A stretch of DNA of 64,000 nucleotides, from contig NZ_MBTG01000023.1 in the NCBI RefSeq assembly GCF_002027705.1, forward strand, positions 62,001-126,000, given 5' to 3'. This stretch comes from Paenibacillus ferrarius (lineage in GTDB: Bacteria > Bacillota > Bacilli > Paenibacillales > NBRC-103111). Within the stretch, counting starts at the first letter, position 1; every line of letters begins with the position of its first letter. Positions 15,351 through 24,517 of this stretch are shown in pieces. Both the position numbers and the translations under genes were made by a program. Under the pieces are notes generated by a model. The model saw nothing but the letters and a program-made list of their open reading frames with translations. It had not been told where the DNA came from and did not search any database.

Positions 15351-17701
15351 TCCACTTCCATCTCCAGCTCTTGAATGCGCTTCTCGATATAGCGTGTATC
15401 TTTGTGTGCATGGTAGGTCTCTGCCTTTTCCACGATAATAGCTGTATTGTATTCCGGGATTCCGGCGTATTGCTCATAAACCCCCTTGGGAATAAGGGAA
15501 TTGCCCTCAGGCCAGTGGACTTCGATGTTGCCTTGCTTCACTTCGGCACATTTCACTCTGCCGTGCATGCTTCCATAGCTGTTGTAGACAACAATCGCCT
15601 CGCCCTCCTGCAGCGAGAGGGCCGCCGCGTCCTCGTGATGGATCAGCACATCGTAGCGATCCGCGTCATTAAACGGGTCGATGTCGCTGTAGATCATCGA
15701 ATTGAACTGCTTGCCGCGGCGCGTCGTCACGGCGAAATGCCCCTCTGGCTTGCGCAGCTCCGGAAGTTCGATCGGCAGCAGCGCGCCGCGGCCATCCGGC
15801 GTCGGACAGACGCCATCCTCGCACAGCCACGCGCCGCCGTATTGAAACACATCACCGCGCTCACGCAGGTGCTGGATGCCGTTATAGCTTGGCGCAGCCA
15901 GCGCAATTTCCGCGCGGATCGCTTCTGCGCTGCCGCAGCCAAGCAGCTCGGCGGCCTCGGGCTTCACGCGGCGGGCGAGATCGGCATAGATCGCCCACTC
16001 CGCGCGGGCTTCGCCGATTCGCGGTCCGGCGATCTCGGGCGAGAAGTACACCATCCGCTCCGTCGAGGTGGACGTACCGCCCCCGGGCTGCTCGTAGCGC
16101 GTCATCGCAGGCAGCACGACCACGGCCTCCCGCGCATCCAGCAGCGTGGAGGTGTTCAGGATGATGTCCTGGTGAACACGGACATCCACGCTCGTCAGGG
16201 CTTCGCGGACGAAGGCCGGGTCCGGCATCGTCTCGAGGAAGTTGCCGCCGGAGGTGTAGAACAACCGGAGCTTGCGCTCCTGCTCCTGTGGCAGGAGCGC
16301 GTTCTCAAGGGTGACGCCCACGATGTCACCCTGCCAGCTCGGCAGCTCGAAGCCCCAGAGCTGCTGAATGCGCTCGCGGTCGGCGGCGCTGCTGATGTCG
16401 CCGCCAGGCAGGCTGAAGGGATCGGCGCCCATTTCGCCGGATCCCTGTACGCCGCTGTGGCCGCGGATGGGCATCAGCCCGCAGTGCTCGCGGCCCAGAA
16501 AGCCCCGCAGGAGGGCAAGATTCGCCACCTGCGAGATATTGTCCGTGCCGAAGCGGTGCTGTGTGAGCCCCATGCTCCACACGAAGACCGCACTGGCGGC
16601 ACGCGCCAGCAGCTCCGCGAACTCGCGCATGCGTTCGCGGGTGAGGCCGGACGACTGCTCCAGCGTCGTCCAGTCCTGCTGCGCCACGTGGGCGCGCAGC
16701 TCTTCAAGCCCCTTCGTGTGCGCCTGCACGAACGCATGATCAATCGCGGAGCCAGCCTCGCGCTCCTCCATCTCGAACCACACCTTCATGACGCCGTTCA
16801 TGAAGGCAATGTCCCCACCGATGTTCACTTGGTATACATCATCGCACAGCTTCGTGCCGAAAACGGCCGATTCGGCAATCGAAGGAATCCAATACTTCTC
16901 CATCGACGGCTCGTAATAGGGGTTAATGACAATGATCTTCGTCCCTTTGCGTTTGGCCGCATACATGTACTTCGTAGAAACCGGCTGATTATTCGCGGCT
17001 ACACTGCCCCAGAACACAAGGACATCCGTACCGATCCAGTCCTTGTAATTACAGGTCGAAGCGCCTACGCCTACCGAGCGCTTCAGGGCCGTCTTCGACG
17101 GGGAGTGGCAGATCCGCGAGGCATTGTCGATGTTGTTCGTTCCGAGCAGCCTCGCCACCTTCGCTGCCACATAATACGACTCGTTCGTAATTCCCCGAGC
17201 CGTCAAATAAAAAGCCGTTTGCTTCGGATTCGTCGCCTTCATCTTCGCAGCAACCAAATCCAGCGCCTCATCCCATGTGGCTCGGCTGAATCTTCGCTCT
17301 CCTTGGCGGCGAATGAGCGGATAAGGAATCCGGCCGAGCTGTCTAAGCTCGGTGCTGTTAAGCCGGCTCAGCTCTTCGATATCAGCGTGCAGCAGATCCT
17401 CGCGAATCGCCGGCATGGTATTAAGTCTCAGCACGTTCAGTCGTGTCGTACACAGGTGTGGTCCGGCCAACGTTTGATCGTACAGCCCCGATACCCCCAG
17501 TGCACAGCCGTCGCAGACGCCCTGCGTCAAAATCCGGTAGGCATATGGCAGATTATCGCGATTCTGCCAAGCAATCTTGGCAGTTTCACGAATATGCTGC
17601 GGTTTAATTTTGCCAATCCCGAAAGGCACCTTGCTGACCCACAGCTTCGGATCCGGCTTCATTGGCAGCTTAATCGGCCCGGTATGTTTCGTTTTTCCCA
17701 T
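15347..17701 (-). CDS. Molybdopterin oxidoreductase, FdhF/YdeP family
   Basis: A 784-residue protein. The N-terminal cysteine motif CDGC...HLC (C63, C66, C84) is the reduced cluster site typical of the YdeP branch. C198-H199 (SRICHSPS) occupies the place of the Sec/Cys-His pair that binds molybdenum in formate dehydrogenases, so this is the cysteine form. MopB and C-terminal molydopterin-binding (VYNSYGSMHGRV) regions follow. There is no Tat signal, so it is cytoplasmic. Coupling with fdhD supports a bis-MGD enzyme needing sulfuration. Whether it oxidises formate or acts in acid/redox stress like E. coli YdeP is unsettled; no electron-transfer partner gene is adjacent. Confidence 0.88.
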   Translation of the reverse strand: MGKTKHTGPIKLPMKPDPKLWVSKVPFGIGKIKPQHIRETAKIAWQNRDNLPYAYRILTQGVCDGCALGVSGLYDQTLAGPHLCTTRLNVLRLNTMPAIREDLLHADIEELSRLNSTELRQLGRIPYPLIRRQGERRFSRATWDEALDLVAAKMKATNPKQTAFYLTARGITNESYYVAAKVARLLGTNNIDNASRICHSPSKTALKRSVGVGASTCNYKDWIGTDVLVFWGSVAANNQPVSTKYMYAAKRKGTKIIVINPYYEPSMEKYWIPSIAESAVFGTKLCDDVYQVNIGGDIAFMNGVMKVWFEMEEREAGSAIDHAFVQAHTKGLEELRAHVAQQDWTTLEQSSGLTRERMREFAELLARAASAVFVWSMGLTQHRFGTDNISQVANLALLRGFLGREHCGLMPIRGHSGVQGSGEMGADPFSLPGGDISSAADRERIQQLWGFELPSWQGDIVGVTLENALLPQEQERKLRLFYTSGGNFLETMPDPAFVREALTSVDVRVHQDIILNTSTLLDAREAVVVLPAMTRYEQPGGGTSTSTERMVYFSPEIAGPRIGEARAEWAIYADLARRVKPEAAELLGCGSAEAIRAEIALAAPSYNGIQHLRERGDVFQYGGAWLCEDGVCPTPDGRGALLPIELPELRKPEGHFAVTTRRGKQFNSMIYSDIDPFNDADRYDVLIHHEDAAALSLQEGEAIVVYNSYGSMHGRVKCAEVKQGNIEVHWPEGNSLIPKGVYEQYAGIPEYNTAIIVEKAETYHAHKDTRYIEKRIQELEMEVE

Positions 17702-17921
17702 ATCAATAGCTCCTTTTGTAGTTCATTATCAGCCTTCATCCGCTAACATCCGTACTTAGAGTCTATGTGCAAGCTCTCAGCCATATATCCCCAGCCTGCA
17801 AAAGCCCAAAAATGCCAAAAACCACCGCAAAACAATCCCCAGACCTCCTCATACAGAGGAAGCCTCAAGTCCCGTTTCACAGTGGTTAGTCTCCGGCAGG
17901 TTCGCTACCGAGTGCCAAGCC

Positions 17922-18287
17922 TTATGATAAATGTTTATACTTCTTTTCTAAATCTTGGTCAAAAACAAACACCGACATCCCAACATCCTGCTCGATATCA
18001 ATATCTACGAAAAGCTGAACGAATTTAGCGCCTAGCAGCTCTTCCATCTCGACAGGGGGATGCTCCTTGTAAATCTCTTTCACCATTTCCGTGCGCGCCG
18101 TGCGGAGCATCTGTCTGCCATCGCCCGTCTTCGCCATAAACTTCTCCACAGGAGACAAGTTGCCTGACATTTCACAGATCGCCCAACACTTGCAAAAGGT
18201 CGTAATTACACGTTCCGGCCCTTTGCCCATATGCTTTTTGCGATAGGCCTTTACGAGATTGCTGAATTCGGCCTCCATACGATTCAT
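17922..18287 (-). CDS. DUF2294 protein
   Basis: A 121-residue cytoplasmic protein resembling DUF2294, with FSNLVKAYRKKHMGKGPERV near the start. The later stretch RTEMVKEIYKEHPPVEMEELLGAKFVQLFVDID is also family-like. AAAGGTGG precedes ATG 18287. It has two cysteines (FCKCWAIC gives three in total, C32-C34-C38 region) that could bind metal. Position just upstream of the molybdopterin oxidoreductase, in the same direction, suggests a link, but 220 bp separate them and no shared transcript is evident. Function unknown. Confidence 0.75.
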   Translation of the reverse strand: MNRMEAEFSNLVKAYRKKHMGKGPERVITTFCKCWAICEMSGNLSPVEKFMAKTGDGRQMLRTARTEMVKEIYKEHPPVEMEELLGAKFVQLFVDIDIEQDVGMSVFVFDQDLEKKYKHLS

Positions 18288-18420
18288 TGGTCAGCCACCT
18301 TTATGTTTGCTGCTTCAATCATAGCAAGAAAGCGCATACCTGACAACCGGATATGAGGACCTCGGGAATATACTCATTTCGAATATGAAGCTGTAACATC
18401 CTAGCCATATCTTATCCCTT

Positions 18421-18534
18421 TTACTCGCGATCCTCTTCGTCCCATTTGCGCGAGTACGCTTTCTTCGTTACCCAGAACGTCGCGCCTATGATAATCACTA
18501 GCGCAATAATTCCCAAAATAATGGCACCGGCCAT
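18421..18534 (-). CDS. 37-residue single-span membrane protein, YtzI-like
   Basis: A very short frame, ATG 18534 to TAA 18421, with AAGGAG 12 nt upstream. It reads MAGAIILGIIALVIIIGA, then TFWVTKKAYSRKWDEEDRE: one membrane span at residues 3-22 followed by a charged tail. The span-then-KKAYxxKW layout is like Bacillus YtzI. It lies alone between the DUF2294 gene and an FMN reductase. Role unknown. Confidence 0.65.
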   Translation of the reverse strand: MAGAIILGIIALVIIIGATFWVTKKAYSRKWDEEDRE

Positions 18535-18706
18535 CTCCAAACACACTCCTTCTTTTGCCTTCACATCGTCGCACGAAAGCTATCCTCTTTAATCTCTACT
18601 ATAGCTGATAGACATTCGAACAAGCAAAGGTCTTTTGCCTTCTCCATCGAAGGAAGACTCTTATCTGAGGGAGCATCAACTACACTTCCAGCCCCTCCAA
18701 CATCTA

Positions 18707-19228
18707 TCATTTATTTACAGACAAACTGCCAATCAGCCCACTCAACTCACTCCTGAGCTCCTCATCTATCCAAACACCGTCCGCATCCAATTTCTTATTT
18801 ACATTCCCAATCATGCTTGAGCCTACGATAGAAGCCGTCATCATACGCAGTGTTAAAAGCAGTGAATCATGAGCCTTCTCCGCTCCAGTCGCTAACGGCG
18901 AAGCACTTATAACTGCTGTTGGCTTATCGACGAACTCGCCCGATGACACGATCCAGTCTAATGCATTCTTCAGCACACCGGGCACACCATTGGCATACTC
19001 CGGTGTACAGAGGATGATTCCATCTGCTGCTTGCAGTGCTTTGCGCCACGCTTGCACGGCTGTCGGAGGCTCATCTCCATCCAAATCAGGATTGAAATGC
19101 GGCAAATTGCCGATTCCCTCAAATACGCTTAGTTTGAACTCAGGTGGGGCTGCGTCTTTTAATGCATAGACAAGTTTAGTATTCAGCGACGCCGTTCGAA
19201 GGCTTCCTGATATCGCCAATATGTTCAC
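18707..19228 (-). CDS. NADPH-dependent FMN reductase
   Basis: A 173-residue flavodoxin-fold protein. The phosphate-binding loop ISGSLRTASLNTKL (residues 6-19) and the TPEYANGVPGVLKNALDWI motif (about 95-113) mark the NADPH-dependent FMN reductase/quinone reductase family (YieF/ChrR, AzoR-like). It reduces FMN, quinones, azo dyes or chromate with NADPH. GTG 19228 is the start, with AAGGGG 8 nt before. Single gene. Confidence 0.9.
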   Translation of the reverse strand: MNILAISGSLRTASLNTKLVYALKDAAPPEFKLSVFEGIGNLPHFNPDLDGDEPPTAVQAWRKALQAADGIILCTPEYANGVPGVLKNALDWIVSSGEFVDKPTAVISASPLATGAEKAHDSLLLTLRMMTASIVGSSMIGNVNKKLDADGVWIDEELRSELSGLIGSLSVNK

Positions 19229-19517
19229 GTTCAGATCCCCTTTCTTTCTCTGTGAATTGTTCTTCTTCTACCATAAACGATAACATTAACGTCAGGGTCA
19301 AGGGGATTTTTGTGCCTTTGTCCTGTTGTTGGATGCAGTCTGCTCAACTTTTGAATAATCATCGCTGGTTTGAATCATAATGCAGGCAATAAGCCCGATT
19401 TGCTTCAGTCCTAGTTATCCATGTTGAATCTTAGTTATATCAACCGAATAGAGGAATCAGGTACTCTTAGAGATGTAAACACAACCATTTCAAAGTACTT
19501 GGGAGGTCACATACGAG

Positions 19518-20864
19518 ATGAAAAAATCATTCAAACAATGGATTGGCGTCGGCACAACGTTCGTCATGGCTGCAACAGTGATCGCAGGATGCGGCAATAC
19601 ATCCAATCAGACCGGGCAATCGACAACAGCGCCAAGCGCTGCCGCAACAGCGAATGCGAAACCCTTCGCAGGCAAAACGATTTCCTTAGTAACGGCCAAC
19701 CATCCATGGGCAGAAGCCATCAAGCCTTTGCTGCCTGATTTTGAGAAGGAAACCGGCATCAAAGTGAATGTTGAAAGCTTTTTCGAAGATCAGCTCACAC
19801 AGAAGCTAACTGTACAATTCACTTCCGGATCTGCAACGCCTGACGTCTTTATGTATCGCCCTCTGCAAGAAGGCAAGCTTTTCTACAAAAACGGCTGGGT
19901 TCAACCTCTTGACGACTTCGCCCAAAAAGCGAAAGATTACGACTTCAACGATTTCTCCAAATCCGCTATTGGTTCAACGACGGTAGATGCCAAATTAGCA
20001 GGTATCCCGATTATTACCGAGCAAGAGATTTTGTATTATCGGAAAGATTTGCTGCAGAAGGCAGGCATTGCTGTTCCCAAAACATTAGACGAGCTTACCG
20101 CGGCGGTCAAAAAGCTGCATGACCCCAAAAATGAGATGTATGGATTCGTAGCCAGGGGCCAGCGTTCACCTCTCGTTACACAGGTTTCTTCTTTCTTGTA
20201 TTCCGAGGGTGCAGACTTCACGACTGGCGACAAAGCCAGCATCAATACACCTGAAGCGCTCAAGGCCTTTACAACCTACGGCACTTTATTAAAAGATTAT
20301 GCGCCTCCAGGCGTTCTGAATATGTCTTGGCCGCAAGCTTTCGGCATCTTTGCACAAGGCAAAGTCGCTTTCTTAACGGATGCGAACTCTCTCTACCAGA
20401 ATGCCACTGATCCGGCGAAGTCCAAAGTCTCTGATCAAGTCGGTTTTGCCGTGTTCCCTGGCGGTAAAGCAGGTTCCAAGCCATACAGCATTACATCTTG
20501 GGGACTTGCCATGAATGCCAAATCCGCCAATAAAGATGCGACTTGGGCGTTCATTCAATGGGCTACAAGCAAAGATGTTGTGTTGAAAACACAGCAAAAA
20601 GGCAATCCTGGCGCCCGTGCTTCCGTATGGGATAAACCGGAAGGCACAACCGGCTTCCCGGCTGAACTCGTGCCAATCATCAAGGAAAGCTCCAAAACAG
20701 GCGTTGACCACGACCGCCCTACGGTTATTAGTGTAGGCGAAGCGCGTGATGCAGTTGGCGAAATCGTTCAGAAGGTCATGACGGGTGAAACGAATCTTCA
20801 ACCTGTTGCGGATAAAGCCAACCAAGCGCTGCAAACGATTATGGACAAAGATAAAACAAGATAA
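19518..20864 (+). CDS. ABC sugar transporter substrate-binding lipoprotein
   Basis: A 448-residue family 1 extracellular binding protein. The lipobox VIAGC places the lipidated cysteine at residue 25, followed by a Ser/Thr/Ala linker to about 48 and the binding domain (SLVTANHPWAEAIKPLLPDFEKETGIKV). GGGAGG precedes ATG 19518. It heads a cluster of two permeases, a YesM/YesN pair and D-galactonate dehydratase, so the ligand is likely a sugar acid or an oligosaccharide containing one. A hairpin after the gene would keep this component in excess over the permeases. Confidence 0.9.
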   Translation: MKKSFKQWIGVGTTFVMAATVIAGCGNTSNQTGQSTTAPSAAATANAKPFAGKTISLVTANHPWAEAIKPLLPDFEKETGIKVNVESFFEDQLTQKLTVQFTSGSATPDVFMYRPLQEGKLFYKNGWVQPLDDFAQKAKDYDFNDFSKSAIGSTTVDAKLAGIPIITEQEILYYRKDLLQKAGIAVPKTLDELTAAVKKLHDPKNEMYGFVARGQRSPLVTQVSSFLYSEGADFTTGDKASINTPEALKAFTTYGTLLKDYAPPGVLNMSWPQAFGIFAQGKVAFLTDANSLYQNATDPAKSKVSDQVGFAVFPGGKAGSKPYSITSWGLAMNAKSANKDATWAFIQWATSKDVVLKTQQKGNPGARASVWDKPEGTTGFPAELVPIIKESSKTGVDHDRPTVISVGEARDAVGEIVQKVMTGETNLQPVADKANQALQTIMDKDKTR

Positions 20865-20883
20865 TGCTGGATTATACGGGTGA

Positions 20884-20908
20884 AAAGGGGTCATCTTATG
20901 GCCCCTTT
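20884..20908 (+). promoter_or_regulatory. Intercistronic hairpin between binding protein and permease
   Basis: AAAGGGGTCAT (20884-20894) pairs with ATGGCCCCTTT (20898-20908), 11 bp with one G-T pair and a 3-nt loop. CCTCTTTC follows. It should stabilise the upstream message or terminate part of the transcripts. Confidence 0.75.
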
Positions 20909-20954
20909 CCTCTTTCATACGGCACCAATTAGCATCAGGAAGGGTGAATGCAGC

Positions 20955-21839
20955 GTGCAATACAGTTGGTTTAACCGCAACTTAAAATGGATTTATACAC
21001 TACCCGCCGTCATCTTCGTCTTGCTGATGATGTTATTTCCGATCATCTATACCGTTCGGATCAGTTTCTATGAATGGAGCATGTCCGCAACAACGCCCCC
21101 CCTTTGGGTAGGCTTATCGAATTACATCGCCTTAATCAAAGATGAACGCTTCTGGCATGCTGCCGGTTCTACCTTTTACTTCACCTTCGCAGCACTTGCC
21201 CTTGAAGTGATTCTTGGCATCGCGATCGCCTTGCTGCTTTCCAGGGAATTTCGCGGGAAAAACCTCGTAAAGACCGTTTTCCTTCTTCCTATGGTAGCAA
21301 CGCCTGTAGCTATGGGCTTGGTCTGGATGCTGATCTACGAGCCTACAATTGGGGTAGCCAACATGATGCTCAAAGCATTTGGTTTGCAGCCGCTTCTCTG
21401 GCTCGCTTCTCCCAATCAAGTCATCCCTTCGTTAGTTATCGTCGATGTCTGGGAATGGACGCCTATGATTGCGCTCATTATTATGGCGGGTTTAGCCACT
21501 CTGCCAACAGACCCTTATGAAGCTGCGGATGTTGATGGGGCAAGTACTTGGAGAAAGTTTGTTTCCATCACGCTTCCCTTGCTGCGTCCAACCATTATTG
21601 TTGCAGCTATGCTGCGTTTGATTGATGTCTTGAAAACCTTCGATATCATCTATGCGACAACGCAAGGCGGACCGAACTTCGCTTCTGAGACTTTGAATCT
21701 ATATGGTTATGTGCTCGGCTTCCAATACTTTAAGCTGGGAATGGCTTCCTCGCTGCTTGTTATTTTCTTCGCCCTTGTTATGGGACTAACTTTATTTATG
21801 ATTTGGATGCGCAAACGAATGGAGGGAGCTGCATCATGA
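20955..21839 (+). CDS. ABC sugar transporter permease, MalF/UgpA type
   Basis: A 294-residue permease with six spans. The cytoplasmic EAA loop is EAADVDGASTWRKFVSITLPLLRP. I choose GTG 20955 (behind AGGAAGGG) because the longer frame from 20880 would run through the intercistronic hairpin. It overlaps the next permease by 4 bp (ATGA). Confidence 0.9.
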   Translation: MQYSWFNRNLKWIYTLPAVIFVLLMMLFPIIYTVRISFYEWSMSATTPPLWVGLSNYIALIKDERFWHAAGSTFYFTFAALALEVILGIAIALLLSREFRGKNLVKTVFLLPMVATPVAMGLVWMLIYEPTIGVANMMLKAFGLQPLLWLASPNQVIPSLVIVDVWEWTPMIALIIMAGLATLPTDPYEAADVDGASTWRKFVSITLPLLRPTIIVAAMLRLIDVLKTFDIIYATTQGGPNFASETLNLYGYVLGFQYFKLGMASSLLVIFFALVMGLTLFMIWMRKRMEGAAS

Positions 21840-22651
21840 AGAAAAAGAAAGGGCCGCGAATTGCCCAAACGCTGCTCACCTTCCTAGTCCTAATCGTATT
21901 CGCTTTCCCCTTCGTTTGGATGCTGCTTGCTTCCTTTAAGACGCAATCACAAATCTTGTCGACAGGCCAGCTGTTTATCTTTAAACCGACGTTTCATAAT
22001 TATGTCAGCGTGTTTAAGGAATATGATTTCATGAAATTCATCTGGAACAGCTTTCTGGTTGCTTTTGGATCAACCTTGCTGTCTCTTATTTTAGGACTGC
22101 CTGCTGCTTATGCGATTGCCCGGCATCACCTGCATAAGTTAGGTCTTCTCATCTTAGTTGCGAGAATTATTCCTGGGATTACTTTCTTGATCCCATGGTT
22201 CATCTTGTTCTCCAAGATTCATTTGGTGGATACGTATACAGCCCTTATTCTTAGCCATATGCTTGTTGGATTGCCTTTTATTATCTGGATTATGATCTCC
22301 TTTTTTGAAGCTCTGCCAACTGAGATTGAGGAGTCAGGGCTAATCGACGGCTGCACGCATCATCAGGTTTTCTTGCGGATTATTTTGCCCATCTCCGGGC
22401 CTGGTGTTATTACGGCATCCCTGCTGTCTTTTATCTTCTCGTGGAACAACTTCATGTTCTCGGTGATTCTAGCCGGCGACAAAACAAAGACGCTTCCGAT
22501 TGCCGTATTTAACTTCATGTCGTATTCCGAAATCAACTGGGGCGCCTTGATGGCAGCCGCTTGCATCATCACACTTCCGGTTCTCATCATCGCATTAGTT
22601 TCTCAGCGTTATGTGGTAAGCGGACTTTCCGCCGGTGCTGTTAAAGGTTAA
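21836..22651 (+). CDS. ABC sugar transporter permease, MalG/UgpE type
   Basis: A 271-residue permease with six spans. The EAA loop reads EESGLIDGCTHHQVFLRIILPISGP. The start ATG 21836 follows GGAGGG and overlaps the upstream permease stop. The operon has no ATPase gene, as is usual for Paenibacillus sugar importers that share an MsmX-type ATPase encoded elsewhere. Confidence 0.92.
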   Translation: MKKKKGPRIAQTLLTFLVLIVFAFPFVWMLLASFKTQSQILSTGQLFIFKPTFHNYVSVFKEYDFMKFIWNSFLVAFGSTLLSLILGLPAAYAIARHHLHKLGLLILVARIIPGITFLIPWFILFSKIHLVDTYTALILSHMLVGLPFIIWIMISFFEALPTEIEESGLIDGCTHHQVFLRIILPISGPGVITASLLSFIFSWNNFMFSVILAGDKTKTLPIAVFNFMSYSEINWGALMAAACIITLPVLIIALVSQRYVVSGLSAGAVKG

Positions 22652-22759
22652 CAGCGAGAATAGCTTATATGGGAGCCACTGCCTTTCATTTGGATGTTAT
22701 CTCTCGTATATTAATTTCTAAGTTGGTTAGCTTAGCAGATACGTGGAAGGTGACATCCT

Positions 22760-24517
22760 ATGCCCTATAAACTGAATATTTTCAGCAAAATCTTAATTTT
22801 GTTAGTTCTGCTCCTTATTCCTATCGTCTTGCTCTACAGCTATACAAATCATATTACGAACAACGTTGTTCAGGATCAGATTCAATCTTCCAACTTGAAC
22901 CAGCTGTCCTTTTTTATGCACCAGTTGGATGGGGATGTTGAGCGGTTAGCCATGTCTCCCGTGATCTTGGGAAGTGATCCCTATGTGCGTGAGTATATAG
23001 ATAGGAACGATTCTCCCAGTTATGACATGCTGAAGGAGCAATCCCGCATGATCCAGAAGCTTAGCCTGCAAAGCGTCTCCAGCGGGTGGGTGAATGAACT
23101 CACTATTGCCATTCCCAAAGGGAAGCAAGTGTTGTCATCCAGTATTTTCGTAAATGGCACGGATACTTGGCCATGGCATAGGAAGATTCAGCGAACATGG
23201 ACGTATGAGGTACGGGAGAGCGATAAAGGTGTCGGATCGTTCATCAGAGAAATCAGTGAGCCTATTCGTGCACAGACTGTGGATCAAACAAATGTGCTGT
23301 ATCAAGTAAGATTTAGTGTTCAGAATATGGTTCAGCTGCTGGATGTTTATAAGAAAGATAAACGAAGCGATCCTTTCCTAGTAGATGGCGGGCAAGGGTC
23401 TATTCTCAACAGCTCTTCAGATCCAGCCATAACCGCTTCTATCAAAGAGCAATTAATCGGATCTGATTTACCGCTTTCGGGGCAAATGCAGACTCAAATC
23501 AATCAACAGCAGTATTTGGTCAGTTATGTGAAATCAACGCAATTAGGCTGGTATTTGGTTGATTATGTGCCGGTTCAGAAGATCCTGTCTCCCATCACCA
23601 TGACCCGCAAATTATTTTACATCACGATCGGACTCCTGCTCGTCATGAGTGTGTTAGCTTCTTTCTTACTGTACCGAAATGTACAGATTCCTATCGGCAA
23701 AATGATCCAAAGTGTACAGAAGGTGAAACGAGGCGACTTATCTGCACGAATCGATTATAAAGCCAAAAATGAGTTTGATTTCCTGATTCAACGTTTTAAT
23801 GAAATGGCCACGCAAATTCAAGTTCTGGTCGAAGACGTGTATGCAGAGAAGATACGCTCGCGCGAAGCCACTTTGAAACAGCTCCAATCGCAAATCCACC
23901 CGCATTTTCTGTACAATTCCCTATTCTTCATTATCAACTCGGCGGAGATGGATGATAAGGAATCGGTGGTGGCCATGTCGCAAAATTTGGCCGAGTTTTA
24001 TCGCTATACCACAAGGGTTGAGAAGCAGGCAGTAAGATTGCAGGATGAGCTGAATTTAGTCGTTCACTATTTAAACATTCAGCAGCTTCGTATTCATCGA
24101 CTGACCTATGAGATCGCCATTCCGAATGAGATGCTGGACGAATCCGTGCCTAGACTGATTCTCCAGCCGCTCGTGGAGAACGCCATCATTCATGGCATTG
24201 AGCGCAGTTTGGAAAGCGATCATATTGCAATCAAAGGGGAGCAGGATGCGGAGTGGAACCGTGTCATTGTCGAAGATAATGGCCGTGGACTCAGCCAAGA
24301 AGTGTTAACCAAGCTGGCGAAGCAGCTTGAGCAGCCGATGTCTGATGACATTGGCTGTGGCACATGGAACGTTCATCACCGGTTGTTTTATCAATTTGGC
24401 GAAGGATCCGGACTTACTTTTCAAATAGGGGAAAAAGGGGGCATGAAGGCCGTGTTGACTTGGAAGCGAGATACGCAGCAGGAAGCCCTTCCTGCTATCC
24501 AGGAGAGTAGACCATGA
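22760..24517 (+). CDS. YesM-type sensor histidine kinase
   Basis: A 585-residue membrane kinase. TM1 is at about 9-30, an extracellular Cache-like sensor spans 31-285, TM2 is at 286-305, then HAMP (306-360). The His_kinase domain has the acceptor H382 in QIHPHFLYNSL, followed by an ATPase domain with N (LVENAIIHG) and G (DNGRGL) boxes. It overlaps the response-regulator gene by 4 bp. The pair presumably senses the sugar, perhaps through the binding protein, and activates the transporter and dgoD. Confidence 0.93.
   Translation: MPYKLNIFSKILILLVLLLIPIVLLYSYTNHITNNVVQDQIQSSNLNQLSFFMHQLDGDVERLAMSPVILGSDPYVREYIDRNDSPSYDMLKEQSRMIQKLSLQSVSSGWVNELTIAIPKGKQVLSSSIFVNGTDTWPWHRKIQRTWTYEVRESDKGVGSFIREISEPIRAQTVDQTNVLYQVRFSVQNMVQLLDVYKKDKRSDPFLVDGGQGSILNSSSDPAITASIKEQLIGSDLPLSGQMQTQINQQQYLVSYVKSTQLGWYLVDYVPVQKILSPITMTRKLFYITIGLLLVMSVLASFLLYRNVQIPIGKMIQSVQKVKRGDLSARIDYKAKNEFDFLIQRFNEMATQIQVLVEDVYAEKIRSREATLKQLQSQIHPHFLYNSLFFIINSAEMDDKESVVAMSQNLAEFYRYTTRVEKQAVRLQDELNLVVHYLNIQQLRIHRLTYEIAIPNEMLDESVPRLILQPLVENAIIHGIERSLESDHIAIKGEQDAEWNRVIVEDNGRGLSQEVLTKLAKQLEQPMSDDIGCGTWNVHHRLFYQFGEGSGLTFQIGEKGGMKAVLTWKRDTQQEALPAIQESRP

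Noticed and set aside
15287-17746. An 819-codon open frame on the plus strand
   Set aside because: It is antisense to the molybdopterin oxidoreductase and fdhD, has Arg/His-biased composition and no family motif. It arises from the high GC of the real genes on the other strand.
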